Shown here in pieces: positions 46,273-55,485 of a DNA stretch of 64,000 nt. The notes beneath the pieces are model-generated. The model made no database searches, was not told where the DNA came from, and saw nothing but the letters and a program-made list of their open reading frames with translations. Numbering within the stretch: the stretch's first letter is position 1; every line of letters begins with the position of its first letter. A program made the translations under genes and the position numbers. Source of the DNA: Chitinophaga oryziterrae (lineage in GTDB: Bacteria; Bacteroidota; Bacteroidia; Chitinophagales; Chitinophagaceae); the NCBI RefSeq assembly GCF_009758125.1, contig NZ_WRXO01000003.1, forward strand, positions 558,001-622,000, read 5' to 3'.

Positions 46273-48333
46273 TTTCGCGATCACTTTTTCAGCAATACCG
46301 TTAGGTACTAACTGGTAATCCTGGAATGTTAACGACGCTGCTGCTCTTCCGGAGGAAAGCGAACGCAACACATTTACATATCCAAACAAGCCGGACAACG
46401 GCACTTCTGCTTTTACATACTGCTGGCTCGCTTTCATTTCCATGCCGCGGATAACACCGCGTCTTCTGTTAAGATCGCCTGTTATTACGCCGGTATGTTC
46501 TTCCGGCATCGTCACTTCCACGGACATGAATGGTTCCAGCAAACGGGGTGCTGCTTTTTTCGCTGCATCCCGGAATCCCATCAGGGCCGCATGTTCAAAG
46601 TCCAGTGCGTGTGAATCCGTTACGTGGACACTTCCATCCAGTAAGCGTATCCGCATGGAGTTTACCGGGTAACCGGCCAGTGCGCCTGTTTTCATCGCTT
46701 CTTCAAATCCTTTCTTTACAGAAGGGATGAATTCGCGGGGGATCGCTCCGCTTCTCACTTCATTGATGAATTCAAGACCTGGCAGTTCATCTTCACGGGG
46801 AGCCAGTTCAAACTGTATATCAGCAAAACTACCGGAACCACCGTTCTGTTTTTTATACACTTCACGATGAATAACGGGTAACGTAAATACCTCTTTATAG
46901 GCGATCTGCGGTTCCCCTTTATTGATTTCCACTTTGTAATCAGCAGACAGTTTTTCCATCACTACTTCCAGGTGTAATTCACCCATCCCTTTCAGGATGG
47001 TTTGTCCGGATACCGCATCTACTTCTACTGTTAAGGTAGGATCTTCTTCCTGCAGTTTCGCTAATGCTTCTCCCAGTTTCGCCACTTCCTTCGCGGATTT
47101 CGCTTCAATAGCGTAACCGATCATCGGTTCCGGGAAACTGATTTTTTCCAGTAACACGGGGTGGTCCGGATGGGAGAGGGTATCTCCGGTACGAACGTCT
47201 TTAAGTCCAACGATAGCACCGATATCGCCAGCGTTTATCTGGTCTACGGTTTCGTATTTGTCAGACATAATTCTCATCAGACGGCTGATACGTACTTTCT
47301 TACCGGTACGGCTGTTCCATATAGTATCACCACCGCGTAAGACGCCGGAGTATACTCTTACCAGTGTCAGTTTGCCAGTATATTCATCAGAGATGATCTT
47401 AAAGGCCAGACCGGAAAATGTATTTTCTATGTTGGTAGTGATCTCAATTTCTTCACCGGTATCTGCTGACGTACCATGTACGGAAAGAATATCTGCCGGG
47501 GAAGGAAGGTATTGTACCACTGCGTCCAGCAGGGGTTGTATGCCTTTATTCCTGTATGCCGCACCACTTAATACAGGTATAAGCTGCATATTTAAGGTAG
47601 TACTGCGTAAAGCAGATAATATCTCTTCTTCAGTAATGGCAGACGGATCGGCAGTGTACTTATCGAAGATCACTTCATCGTACAAAGACAATTCTTCCAG
47701 CAGGTTATTACGTGCTTTCAGGGCATCTTCCAGCATGCCGGCAGGTATTTCCTGTACATCGTAATTCTTGCCATCCCGGGTGGTCCATACCAATGCTTTC
47801 ATTGTGATGAGATCAATGACCCCAGTGAAGGAATCTTCCGCACCTATGGGCAATTGCACCGGCATTACGTTCGCATGTAACACGTCCCTTATTTCCTGCA
47901 CAACGCGCAGAAAATCGGCCCCTTGTCTGTCCATTTTATTGATCAGCACAATGCGTGGGATGTTGTAATGGTTCGCCTGGTTCCATACTGTTTCGGATTG
48001 CGGCTGCACACCGGATTTAGCACAGAATACGGCGATAGCACCATCCAGTACACGGAGGGAACGTTCCACTTCAGCGGTGAAGTCTATGTGACCCGGTGTA
48101 TCAATAATATTGATCTGCCGATCTTTCCAATATGTAGTAATAGCAGCAGAAGAGATGGTGATACCTCTTTTTTCTTCCTGCGGATCACTATCCATGACGG
48201 TATTACCTTCATCTACACTACCTAATTTATGTGTAAGTCCTGTATAATAAAGAATGCGTTCTGTAACGGTTGTTTTACCTGCATCCACATGCGCCATGAT
48301 TCCTATATTCCTGAAATTTTCCGAGCGTTTCAT
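46270..48333 (-). CDS. fusA: Elongation factor G
   Basis: This 687-aa translational GTPase catalyses ribosome translocation. The start is set at the ATG at 48333 ('[19 protein letters not shown]'); a 19-residue upstream extension does not look conserved. G motifs: 'AHVDAGKTT' (G1), 'RGITI' (G2), 'DTPGH' (G3), 'NKMD' (G4) and 'SGAA' (G5). Domains II-V follow, including '[12 protein letters not shown]' and the domain IV tip '[14 protein letters not shown]'. It is not in an rpsL-rpsG-tuf cluster, so it may be a second EF-G copy. Monocistronic on the minus strand. Confidence 0.93.
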   Translation of the reverse strand: MKRSENFRNIGIMAHVDAGKTTVTERILYYTGLTHKLGSVDEGNTVMDSDPQEEKRGITISSAAITTYWKDRQINIIDTPGHIDFTAEVERSLRVLDGAIAVFCAKSGVQPQSETVWNQANHYNIPRIVLINKMDRQGADFLRVVQEIRDVLHANVMPVQLPIGAEDSFTGVIDLITMKALVWTTRDGKNYDVQEIPAGMLEDALKARNNLLEELSLYDEVIFDKYTADPSAITEEEILSALRSTTLNMQLIPVLSGAAYRNKGIQPLLDAVVQYLPSPADILSVHGTSADTGEEIEITTNIENTFSGLAFKIISDEYTGKLTLVRVYSGVLRGGDTIWNSRTGKKVRISRLMRIMSDKYETVDQINAGDIGAIVGLKDVRTGDTLSHPDHPVLLEKISFPEPMIGYAIEAKSAKEVAKLGEALAKLQEEDPTLTVEVDAVSGQTILKGMGELHLEVVMEKLSADYKVEINKGEPQIAYKEVFTLPVIHREVYKKQNGGSGSFADIQFELAPREDELPGLEFINEVRSGAIPREFIPSVKKGFEEAMKTGALAGYPVNSMRIRLLDGSVHVTDSHALDFEHAALMGFRDAAKKAAPRLLEPFMSVEVTMPEEHTGVITGDLNRRRGVIRGMEMKASQQYVKAEVPLSGLFGYVNVLRSLSSGRAAASLTFQDYQLVPNGIAEKVIAK

Positions 48334-48469
48334 TTGTTGTATTATTATAGCTTTCCTGTCCGGCAATGGAAGGCTGTTTGCAATATGCATAGCGCATCAC
48401 ATTACCGGGTATACCGTATAAGCAATTTTTAAAATTGTATGAATTAAAAAAAGAAGACCGGGGGAGACA

Positions 48470-48502
48470 AAATTAAAAAGGCCTCTTCGGATGAAGAGGC
48501 CT
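48470..48502 (-). terminator. Terminator of the 42-aa gene
   Basis: The perfect 10-bp stem AGGCCTCTTC / GAAGAGGCCT has a 4-nt loop and the tail TTTTTAATTTT on the minus strand, 23 nt after the small gene stop. Confidence 0.9.
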
Positions 48503-48524
48503 CTGAAGAATATTCAGAAAGTAC

Positions 48525-48653
48525 TTAACCTCTCATATCCGGGAATGGATTTGCCTCCCCGTTCTTAATAAAGACAATACAGGTGCTTGCAATAACCGCT
48601 CTGATAGCAGTTTTTGCGTTGAACGCTGATTGATATGTGTTGTTGTTAAGCAT
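48525..48653 (-). CDS. Small protein of 42 aa, own transcription unit
   Basis: The ATG at 48651-48653 begins a 42-aa reading frame ending in TAA. It starts 'MLNNNTYQSAFNAKTAIRA', has a short hydrophobic middle with one Cys ('VIASTCIVFIK') and a polar tail ('NGEANPFPDMRG'). I do not recognise it. It is supported by context: an ideal promoter (TTG, 19 nt, TACCTTTG) about 20 nt upstream of the start and a strong terminator just behind it. The middle is too short and polar-flanked for a clear membrane helix. It could be a signalling peptide, a modified-peptide precursor or a regulatory small protein. No modification enzyme is adjacent. Confidence 0.65.
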   Translation of the reverse strand: MLNNNTYQSAFNAKTAIRAVIASTCIVFIKNGEANPFPDMRG

Positions 48654-48679
48654 TTGTTTATTTATTGTAATAATGTACG

Positions 48680-48709
48680 CAAAGGTAAGAATAATTTATG
48701 AGATAACAA
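48680..48709 (-). promoter_or_regulatory. Promoter of the 42-aa gene
   Basis: On the minus strand TTG (48707-48709) and TACCTTTG (48680-48687) are separated by 19 nt, a textbook Bacteroidota -33/-7 arrangement. The predicted transcript starts near 48673, leaving a leader of about 20 nt. Confidence 0.75.
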
Positions 48710-48768
48710 TTACTCTTCACGCAGCGGGTAGTACCTTAGTTTGATTACATAATATTCAAACTGCGGCA

Positions 48769-49158
48769 CTACTCACGGAGGCGTTCGTCTGTGTAGGTGA
48801 TCTCCGTTCTGCCATGCGGGAAAGGAACACCTTGTTCATCCACACTTACAAATACGATCTTATCTATGGTAAGAATGCTTTTTTGTGTGATTTTATTCCT
48901 TACTTCACAGGCCAGTGTAAGGGAGGTACGGCCGAAGCTGATAGCTTTGATACCCAGTTCCACGATATCGCCCTGTTTGGCAGAGTTGATGAAATTGATT
49001 TCAGACATGTATTTCGTCACACATCTGTTCGTTCCCAGTTGAATAATGGAGTAGATAGCAGCCTCTTCATCTATCCAGCGTAATAAACTGCCTCCGAATA
49101 ATGTCCCATGTGCGTTCAGGTCTTCTGGTTTTACCCATTTACGAGTGTAAAAATTCAT
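48769..49158 (-). CDS. Acyl-CoA thioesterase (hotdog fold)
   Basis: This 129-aa single hotdog domain is of the YciA/BACH type. It has 'VKPEDLNAHGTLFGGSLLRWIDEEAA' (catalytic Asp in the helix and conserved Asn/His/Gly-Gly), 'NFINSAKQGDIVELGIKAISFGRTSLTL' and a C-terminal 'IVFVSVDEQGVPFPHG'. It hydrolyses acyl-CoA to free acid and CoA in the cytoplasm; chain length is not predictable. It diverges from the sigma factor gene. Confidence 0.92.
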   Translation of the reverse strand: MNFYTRKWVKPEDLNAHGTLFGGSLLRWIDEEAAIYSIIQLGTNRCVTKYMSEINFINSAKQGDIVELGIKAISFGRTSLTLACEVRNKITQKSILTIDKIVFVSVDEQGVPFPHGRTEITYTDERLRE

Positions 49159-49251
49159 TGATCATTGGTTTGTACGGCGGAAATTTATAAAAGGGCCACA
49201 AAGATAGTTCATTTGTAAGTTTTTTACTTTTTCGGCAACTTATAGCAGCAT

Positions 49252-49719
49252 ATGGAAGAAGATTTTTTACAGATGATCCGTCAGCACCAGGCAGTGATCC
49301 ACAAAGTCTGCCGCTTATACCGCGATACCCGGGAGGACAGGGAAGACCTGTTCCAGGAGATCGTATACCAGCTATGGAAAGCGTTCCCTGCCTTTGAAGG
49401 CCGTGCAAAGCTCTCCTCCTGGATGTACCGTATCGCCCTTAATACGGCCCTGGCCTCATTCCGTAAGCGGGCGCCTGATATTACATACCCGGTTACGCTG
49501 CCGGAACGCATTGCAGACCCTCCTGCGGGCGATTTACAACAGGAACAGCTCTTTGCTGCACTAAAGCAGTTAAATGACAGTGATAAGGCTATAATTGCCC
49601 TTTACCTGGAAGATATGAGTTACCAGGAGATTGCTGCGATCATCGGCATAGACGAGAATTATGTAGGTGTAAAACTGAACAGGATCAAAACAAAGATTAA
49701 AAACATCCTTAAAATTTAA
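49252..49719 (+). CDS. ECF RNA polymerase sigma factor
   Basis: This 155-aa protein has a sigma-2 region at about 10-75 ('REDLFQEIVYQLWKAFPAF', 'SSWMYRIALNTALASFRKR'), then a short linker and sigma-4 helix-turn-helix at about 100-152 ('ALKQLNDSDKAIIALYLEDM', 'SYQEIAAIIGIDENYVGVKL'). It directs transcription of an unknown regulon. The 4-nt gap to the next gene, a four-helix membrane protein, suggests that protein controls it. Confidence 0.94.
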   Translation: MEEDFLQMIRQHQAVIHKVCRLYRDTREDREDLFQEIVYQLWKAFPAFEGRAKLSSWMYRIALNTALASFRKRAPDITYPVTLPERIADPPAGDLQQEQLFAALKQLNDSDKAIIALYLEDMSYQEIAAIIGIDENYVGVKLNRIKTKIKNILKI

Positions 49720-49723
49720 CAAG

Positions 49724-50236
49724 ATGGATTCTTTAAAATCTGCATGGAATAATGCCGGTACTGAACAAACGGATATAAAAATAGTACGTCCTCCTGTATT
49801 GAAAAATATCAGGCGTCAGTTAACGATAGAGACTATTTGTTATGCTGCATTCCTTTTGGTGTATTATAACTTTTTTGACGGGGATAAGAAGTCATTTTTT
49901 CTCAATGTTATCCTGGTGGTATCAGTCTCATTATTATTGATGCATAACGTAGCCGGATATATGATCACGAATAATCCTGTATTTGGCAATAACCTGAAAC
50001 AGTCGCTTGCTGTTTATCTGGAGAAATTAAAACGATATGCTGTAATAGCGGTAGCCTCCCGTGCTATTGCCTTTTCGGGGATCATGTTATTCTTCATGGG
50101 TAATATCCGCTGGACTAACAGCCGGTATTATGCACTGGCTTTCATTATCTGTTTACTGGGAGTACAGATCTTTTCCCTGTGGCGCATCTGGGCCGGCAGG
50201 ATAAAAAAGATCAGGGGGGTATTGTATGAGCTGTAG
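49724..50236 (+). CDS. Four-helix membrane protein partnered with ECF sigma factor
   Basis: This 170-aa protein has a soluble N-terminus of about 35 residues ('MDSLKSAWNNAGTEQ') and four transmembrane helices ('ICYAAFLLVYYNFF', 'FLNVILVVSVSLLLM', 'VIAVASRAIAFSGIMLFFMG', 'YALAFIICLLGVQIFSLW'). No zinc-binding anti-sigma motif or FecR domain is visible. The position, 4 nt after the sigma factor, suggests an unconventional membrane anti-sigma or sensor. The family is not known to me. Confidence 0.8.
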   Translation: MDSLKSAWNNAGTEQTDIKIVRPPVLKNIRRQLTIETICYAAFLLVYYNFFDGDKKSFFLNVILVVSVSLLLMHNVAGYMITNNPVFGNNLKQSLAVYLEKLKRYAVIAVASRAIAFSGIMLFFMGNIRWTNSRYYALAFIICLLGVQIFSLWRIWAGRIKKIRGVLYEL

Positions 50237-50314
50237 GAGAATATACGAATGTCCTGTTTAATGCGTTCTATATTGCCAGAAGTCTATTTATAAACTATTA
50301 AAAGGCCCTGGTCT

Positions 50315-51256
50315 ATGAAATTCAATTCCACCTTATTTATTGTACTGATACTTGGTATGGCTGCCTGTAAAAGGGATACTGCGACACCTCCTGCTAACGG
50401 TACCGACACTACTGTTAACACCATCAAATACCTGACTAAAAGACCGCTCATGGTAGCGTATTGGGGTGGATGCTGCTATGACAGATCTTCAGTAGGTCCG
50501 CTGGATGCCATTCCGGATAGTGTGGATGTGGTGAACATTTTCACATTGGGCATAGGCAAAACGACTGCCGGTACCTGGGAATTTGAACACAGGGGCGTAT
50601 CCGGTCAGAATAACTGGAATGATGTGCTTGTGCTTGCGCATAACCTGCAAAAGAGGGGCATTCGTGTAGTGGGCACTTCCTTTGCGGGTAACCTGGTAAA
50701 CCTTACAGGATCAGATGCCGCTGCCATGGCTAAAGTGGTGAAAGATTCCCTGGACAACTGGAAGCTGGACGGGGTGGACCTGGACCTTGAATACAGTAAC
50801 GGTGTACATAGTGCCAATATTGATAGTGGGATCGTTGCACTGGCAAAATACCTGGGCCCGGATTCAAAGACCGGCCGTATCCTTTCTGTGGTGGATTACA
50901 ACAACTACAACATTGCCCAGATCAAAAGAAGCAAAAAATACATTGATTACGTGATGACGATGTCTTACTGGAACAGTGCCAAAGACGTCCTCACCTGGAT
51001 TAAATCATATGGCGCCGCTATCGGTGATACGAAGAACGTATTGATAGGGGTAGGGCAGGGCTGCGCTATCAGTGCCGGTCAGCAGACACCCGCGGGCCAG
51101 GAACTAAAGATTGCGGACACACTGCGTACTGCCGCCCGGGGTAGTGGCATGATGGAATTTGTCTTTGGATGCAGTTATCACAATAAGGACGTTAATGGCA
51201 ACATTACAAAGGATATCAGCTACACTACCAATATAATTACACATCTTAAGAAATAA
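50315..51256 (+). CDS. GH18-family glycosidase lipoprotein (endo-beta-N-acetylglucosaminidase-like)
   Basis: This 313-aa protein has a lipoprotein signal ('IVLILGMAACKRDT'). The TIM barrel contains the full GH18 catalytic motif 'LDGVDLDLEYS' at about 150-160, with the acid/base Glu. Other strand motifs are 'VGTSFAGNLV', 'DYVMTMSYWNS' and 'NVLIGVGQG'. It resembles the EndoF/EndoS-like branch that cuts N-glycan cores rather than chitin; this is a family-level inference. The first barrel strand carries 'AYWGGCCYD', with two adjacent Cys. It is followed by a terminator. Confidence 0.88.
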   Translation: MKFNSTLFIVLILGMAACKRDTATPPANGTDTTVNTIKYLTKRPLMVAYWGGCCYDRSSVGPLDAIPDSVDVVNIFTLGIGKTTAGTWEFEHRGVSGQNNWNDVLVLAHNLQKRGIRVVGTSFAGNLVNLTGSDAAAMAKVVKDSLDNWKLDGVDLDLEYSNGVHSANIDSGIVALAKYLGPDSKTGRILSVVDYNNYNIAQIKRSKKYIDYVMTMSYWNSAKDVLTWIKSYGAAIGDTKNVLIGVGQGCAISAGQQTPAGQELKIADTLRTAARGSGMMEFVFGCSYHNKDVNGNITKDISYTTNIITHLKK

Positions 51257-51281
51257 TAAAGGGAATTTAAGCGATAAAAAG

Positions 51282-51328
51282 AAATAATGCGATACGGGGT
51301 GTTTTTATCCCTGTATCGCATTATTTTT
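51282..51328 (+). terminator. Terminator after GH18 gene
   Basis: A long stem with one mismatch (AATAATGCGATAC...GTATCGCATTATT) is followed by T-residues, 26 nt past the stop. Confidence 0.8.
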
Positions 51329-51451
51329 CAACGTCATTTCAATCTTATCATGTTGATATACAACGGTAAAAGATACTTTACTGAAGGAAACCCACTATAC
51401 TTTCATTATGAAATCATTATTTTTTTTTATCATTCAAATGTTATTATTCCA

Positions 51452-51459
51452 TATATTTG
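51452..51459 (+). promoter_or_regulatory. -7 promoter box upstream of PfkB-family gene
   Basis: TATATTTG followed by C fits TAnnTTTG exactly. It lies 64 nt before the ATG, downstream of the previous terminator, in an AT-rich context. Confidence 0.6.
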
Positions 51460-51523
51460 CACTACCTACCTACAACAAGCTCAGATTTAAATTAAGGATT
51501 AAAAAGACTTAAAAGCATTATAC

Positions 51524-52414
51524 ATGTTTGATATTTGTTGTATAGGACATATCACATTAGACAGGATCATTACCACCAGAACGGTTGTACAAATGGCCGG
51601 AGGCACGTCCTTCTATTTCTCTAATGCGATCCGTAACCTGGATGTGAACTATCTGCTGGTTACCTCTCTTGCTGCCAAAGAAATGCAGTTCGTATCTGAT
51701 CTGCGCAATAAAGGCATCAACGTGAACGTCGTGCCCAGCAGAAATACTGTATACTTCGAAAACAAGTATTCAGAAAACCTGGATATCCGCACACAAAGAG
51801 TCTCTCAGCAGGCCGACCCATTCACCGTAGATCAATTGCTTAATATTGACGCCGCTATATATCATCTTGGTCCGTTACTGGCAGAAGATATCCCGGTAGA
51901 TGTTATCAGGCTGTTATCCGGTAAAGGTATCGTTTCTCTGGATGCTCAGGGTTATCTCAGGACTGTAAAGAACGAAGAGGTGTTACCGGTAGACTGGCCC
52001 GCTAAAAAAGAAGCGCTGCAATACGTGGATATCTTAAAGGCCAATGAATACGAAATGGAAGTGCTGACCGGTGAAAAAGATATCACCAAAAGTGCAAAGA
52101 TCGTATCGGACTGGGGCGTGAAAGAAATCGTCATTACACTGGGCAGTATGGGCTCCGTTATTTACAAGGACAATACCCTGTACAGCGTACCTCCGTATAT
52201 CCCTGGTAACTATGCGGATACCACCGGTTGCGGAGATACCTACATGGCAGGTTATCTCTACAAACGTAACAGAGGCGCCGGTATCCAGGAAGCAGGAGAA
52301 TTTGCTTCAGCAATGGCCGGATTAAAAGTAAACTCTTCAGGACCATTCACCGGTACTGAAGAAGATGTCATGAATTTCTGGGGAGCCAGCAGCGACAAAA
52401 GAGTACTCCGCTAA
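51524..52414 (+). CDS. PfkB-family carbohydrate/nucleoside kinase
   Basis: This 296-aa ribokinase-fold protein has the N-terminal 'DICCIGHITLDRI' and 'MAGGTSFYFSNAIRNL', 'ILKANEYEMEVLTGE' in the middle, 'EIVITLGSMGSVIY', and the catalytic anion hole/base motif 'DTTGCGDTYMAGYLY' near residue 235. The usual GAGD is GCGD here, with the catalytic Asp retained. It phosphorylates a sugar, nucleoside or related alcohol with ATP. The substrate is unknown and no pathway genes are adjacent. Confidence 0.9.
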   Translation: MFDICCIGHITLDRIITTRTVVQMAGGTSFYFSNAIRNLDVNYLLVTSLAAKEMQFVSDLRNKGINVNVVPSRNTVYFENKYSENLDIRTQRVSQQADPFTVDQLLNIDAAIYHLGPLLAEDIPVDVIRLLSGKGIVSLDAQGYLRTVKNEEVLPVDWPAKKEALQYVDILKANEYEMEVLTGEKDITKSAKIVSDWGVKEIVITLGSMGSVIYKDNTLYSVPPYIPGNYADTTGCGDTYMAGYLYKRNRGAGIQEAGEFASAMAGLKVNSSGPFTGTEEDVMNFWGASSDKRVLR

Positions 52415-52435
52415 AAAACAATATTTTCAATAGAT

Positions 52436-52471
52436 AAAAAGTGAAGCGATCTAATCGCTTCACTTTTTTTT
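52436..52471 (+). terminator. Terminator after PfkB gene
   Basis: The perfect 15-bp stem AAAAAGTGAAGCGAT / ATCGCTTCACTTTTT has a CTA loop and a T-run. Confidence 0.92.
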
Positions 52472-52654
52472 GTGCCCCAGCTAAAACGGACAAGACTGTT
52501 TTTACCAGATTTATAAATATGAAAAATTATTGTATATTAGAAGAGAGTTAACCTGTTATCAGATTAATTCCACGATAGAAAGAACAACGACGATACTAAC
52601 TACAACTGTGACCAGAACCCTTGGCAGATATATTTCTGTAAATAACCAATTCTT

Positions 52655-54421
52655 ATGAACCCGACTTTTTTTCCCAGAACCATTGCATTAGGTACGGAAG
52701 ATATTACAGACGAACAGGCTAAGAAAGGTATTACCATTGCAAATTCCCTCGCACTCACTACCGGTGTCCTCGCATTGGTCATTGGTACCGCATTCTATTT
52801 TGTAACACACAGTAAAATGCTGCTTGTTCCTGCCATACTGGAAAGCATCGCGTTCTTCTGCATCCCCCTTTTAAACAAGTTTAAAAAACATGAAGCGGCC
52901 GGTCTGACCCTCATCATATTACATTGTATATGGGCTATTTATTTTGGTGCATTACTGGGTATCATTATCGAAATAAGGCTCATTTTCCTGTTCCTGATCA
53001 GCGCCACTTTACTGATCTATAAAAACAGGCGTCCTATTATTATTGGTATTTCAGCTGCTACGTTTTCATTGATAGTGATGGAGCTGAATTTCTATTTTGG
53101 TATTTTCAAACCTATCCCGCTGGGACATAATATCCAGTTTTTCCTGCGCTGGTTATGCATTATATCCATTCTGTTCTTAAATATTCAGGCCATACTCTTT
53201 TATAAAAAGAATAATAAAGATCTATTGAATGCGCTTTTAGATCATAATAATCAACTGGAACATCTTGTACAGGAAAGGACCGCCGAACTGGAAAGAGCGA
53301 ATCATTCCAAACGGATTTTCCTGCGACAAACAAGTCATGAGATCCGTAATCCGCTCAATGCTATTTTTGGTATTGCACAACTGATGCGGCATAATATTAA
53401 AAAGGATACGGAGAAAGTAGCCTCTCTTATAGATCCCTTATACGTGGCCAGTTACAACGTAAGGGAGATATTGAATAACGTGCTGGAATTATCGAGTATA
53501 GAAGGAGGGAAGTTACAACACGTAGAGAAGAGCAGTTTCCTGTTAAGGCCCGGTATCCTGGATATTATCGGTATACAAAAATATGTGGCACTGGTGAAAT
53601 CCGTACAGCTGGAATATGCATTTGATCCGGCTATGCCTGAATCCATTATTACTGATAAAATAAAGTTAGGGCAGATCATCAGCAACCTGCTGGGTAATGC
53701 TATTAAATTTACCAGGTATAATACTACGATCCATATTGAAATAAAGAGGGAAGGAGATAGCTGGTCGCTTAGTATTAAGGACCAGGGTATGGGTATTGAA
53801 AAGGAGAAACACGAAAGCATTTTTGATGTATTCGTATCTGAAGGGAATAATTTTACTGCAGGGACAGGATTAGGATTACCTATTACCAGGCATCTGGTGG
53901 ACTTGCTGGGTGGGAAAGTGACAGTTGAAAGTACGGTAGGTACAGGCAGCACTTTTACGGTGAGACTGCCATTAATAACAGGGGATAGCAATCAGACAGA
54001 TCATGAACAGAACATGCTTTCTTATTTCCACCACAAATCGGTACTGGTCATTGATGATGATAAAATGAGCAGCACAATCCTGAGTCATTTTCTGTCTGAT
54101 GCAGGGATTGATATACAGATCGCTACAGATGGCGTAACCGGGTTGGCTGCAGCGGACCTGAAAACGCCCGACCTGATTATTCTTGATACCCAGATGCCGG
54201 GTATGGATGGCATAGAAACACTGAAACGTATTAAGGCAGACAGCTTATTAATGGATATACCTGTTATTATTGTTTCAGGAGATGCTTTTACCGAAACCAG
54301 CAATCATTTCCTGGCGTTGGGAGCCAATGACTACATCAGTAAACCCATTGAATATAAGCAGTTATGTGAGGTGATCGGGAAATACCTGGGTCTCAAAGAA
54401 GAAAGGCCGGTCAGTTCTTAA
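52655..54421 (+). CDS. Hybrid sensor histidine kinase with C-terminal receiver
   Basis: This 588-aa protein has six hydrophobic helices in residues 30-185, a coiled coil, and HisKA with 'LRQTSHEIRNPLNAIFG' (phospho-His). The HATPase domain contains 'IISNLLGNAIKFT', 'IKDQGMGIEKE' and 'GTGLGLPITRHLVDLLGG'. A receiver domain at about 462-580 has 'LVIDDDKMSS', acceptor Asp in 'LIILDTQMPGMDG' and 'DYISKPI'. No output domain is present, so it works by phosphotransfer. It is monocistronic; its last 11 bp overlap the convergent terpene synthase gene. Confidence 0.94.
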   Translation: MNPTFFPRTIALGTEDITDEQAKKGITIANSLALTTGVLALVIGTAFYFVTHSKMLLVPAILESIAFFCIPLLNKFKKHEAAGLTLIILHCIWAIYFGALLGIIIEIRLIFLFLISATLLIYKNRRPIIIGISAATFSLIVMELNFYFGIFKPIPLGHNIQFFLRWLCIISILFLNIQAILFYKKNNKDLLNALLDHNNQLEHLVQERTAELERANHSKRIFLRQTSHEIRNPLNAIFGIAQLMRHNIKKDTEKVASLIDPLYVASYNVREILNNVLELSSIEGGKLQHVEKSSFLLRPGILDIIGIQKYVALVKSVQLEYAFDPAMPESIITDKIKLGQIISNLLGNAIKFTRYNTTIHIEIKREGDSWSLSIKDQGMGIEKEKHESIFDVFVSEGNNFTAGTGLGLPITRHLVDLLGGKVTVESTVGTGSTFTVRLPLITGDSNQTDHEQNMLSYFHHKSVLVIDDDKMSSTILSHFLSDAGIDIQIATDGVTGLAAADLKTPDLIILDTQMPGMDGIETLKRIKADSLLMDIPVIIVSGDAFTETSNHFLALGANDYISKPIEYKQLCEVIGKYLGLKEERPVSS

Positions 54422-55340
54422 AATCAGATCCCGGATGTCCGTTCTGTTTGTAGCGTTGTGTATTGTAATCCAGCCATTGCAGATGCCCCTGTATCATCAG
54501 TCCTATGCTGTCTACAAAAGCGCGTACCGCCTCATTGGCACAGCCAAAATCGGGTAAGCAGCTACGCATGGCCACAAAACACTGCACGTCTTCATTATGA
54601 ATGGTCAGCGCTTTACTGTAGGCTTCCTCTGTACTGCATTGCAATTCATTCCGCATTACTAATACCAGGTTTAACACGTCTTTACCATCTTCCACACCGG
54701 CGGAATACAAATCATTGCAGAACGCCATGATACGGCAGGTAAGCCGGCTTATTTCGCGAATAACAGGGTGTATAGCTACTTCATCAGGAAGGATAGCGCC
54801 TGTTTCCAGTTCCACCAGATTCACCAGGGGGTATACGCAGGCTGCATATTCCCTGATAGCGATATAGGCACCTGACCCCGGATATCGCATGGTCGTTCGG
54901 TAGGGGATCTCCGCCAGCATACCGGTGAAATAGCCGTCGATGCTGGCGATGAAGCGTTGCATCCAGCCGGGGGAAGCAAGGCGCAGCAGTTCTTCCCTTA
55001 ACAGGGAGAGCTGTGCGTACATGCCTTTGGTATGATGACCTTCCAGCGCTTCAATGACCTGTTTTCTCACCTGTTGCAGTTGTTCGGCGGTACAGCGTTC
55101 ATAGGCATCATCATTAATGAATGCCCAGAGGGAAAAACGGCAGATGGAGAGTAAGCCTGCGTAGTTGGTGTTGGGAAAGAGCCTTGCACCTACATAACCT
55201 ACGCCGGTATGCTCATACTTTTTCTTGATCTTTTCGGGCAGGTAATCATAATCCTGGTAGATCCATTGTCTGATCTGTGATTCAAGGGTATCAGCATATG
55301 GACTGACACCGTCAGGAAAGGGATACAGTAATTGTTGCAT
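54411..55340 (-). CDS. Class I terpene synthase
   Basis: This 309-aa protein has the Mg-binding motifs of bacterial terpene cyclases: an acidic DDxxE-type motif in 'AFINDDAYERC' (D77, D78, E81), an NSE/DTE-type triad in 'FCNDLYSAGVEDGKD' (N, S, E), and the C-terminal Arg-Tyr pair in 'WLDYNTQRYKQN'. The length is typical of single-domain sesquiterpene or monoterpene cyclases. It should cyclise a prenyl diphosphate; the product is not predictable. No prenyl transferase or P450 gene is adjacent. A terminator-like hairpin ends 22 nt before the ATG. Confidence 0.9.
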   Translation of the reverse strand: MQQLLYPFPDGVSPYADTLESQIRQWIYQDYDYLPEKIKKKYEHTGVGYVGARLFPNTNYAGLLSICRFSLWAFINDDAYERCTAEQLQQVRKQVIEALEGHHTKGMYAQLSLLREELLRLASPGWMQRFIASIDGYFTGMLAEIPYRTTMRYPGSGAYIAIREYAACVYPLVNLVELETGAILPDEVAIHPVIREISRLTCRIMAFCNDLYSAGVEDGKDVLNLVLVMRNELQCSTEEAYSKALTIHNEDVQCFVAMRSCLPDFGCANEAVRAFVDSIGLMIQGHLQWLDYNTQRYKQNGHPGSDFKN

Positions 55341-55361
55341 AGTGATGTGGTTTTAATGAAT

Positions 55362-55391
55362 AAAAAAAGGGCATAGTCTTCCGACATGCCC
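55362..55391 (-). terminator. Hairpin with T-run in terpene synthase leader / end of purine operon
   Basis: On the minus strand GGGCAT and ATGCCC pair around an 11-nt loop, followed by seven T. It could end the upstream purine operon or act as an attenuator for the terpene synthase, whose ATG is 22 nt downstream. Confidence 0.6.
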
Positions 55392-55485
55392 CATGAACAA
55401 TGAATTATCCATTAAAAGGTACAAAAACTTAATATATTAGAACTATTCTGGACAATATTGTGAGCTGGTACTGTATAATGTGCGG

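Noticed and set aside
46270..48333. EF-G as a tetracycline-resistance (TetQ-like) protein
   Set aside because: The motifs fit EF-G at least as well and there is no mobile context, so resistance is not supported.
51287..51490. 67-codon plus-strand frame after the GH18 gene
   Set aside because: It starts inside the terminator stem and runs through the promoter of the next gene; no conserved features.
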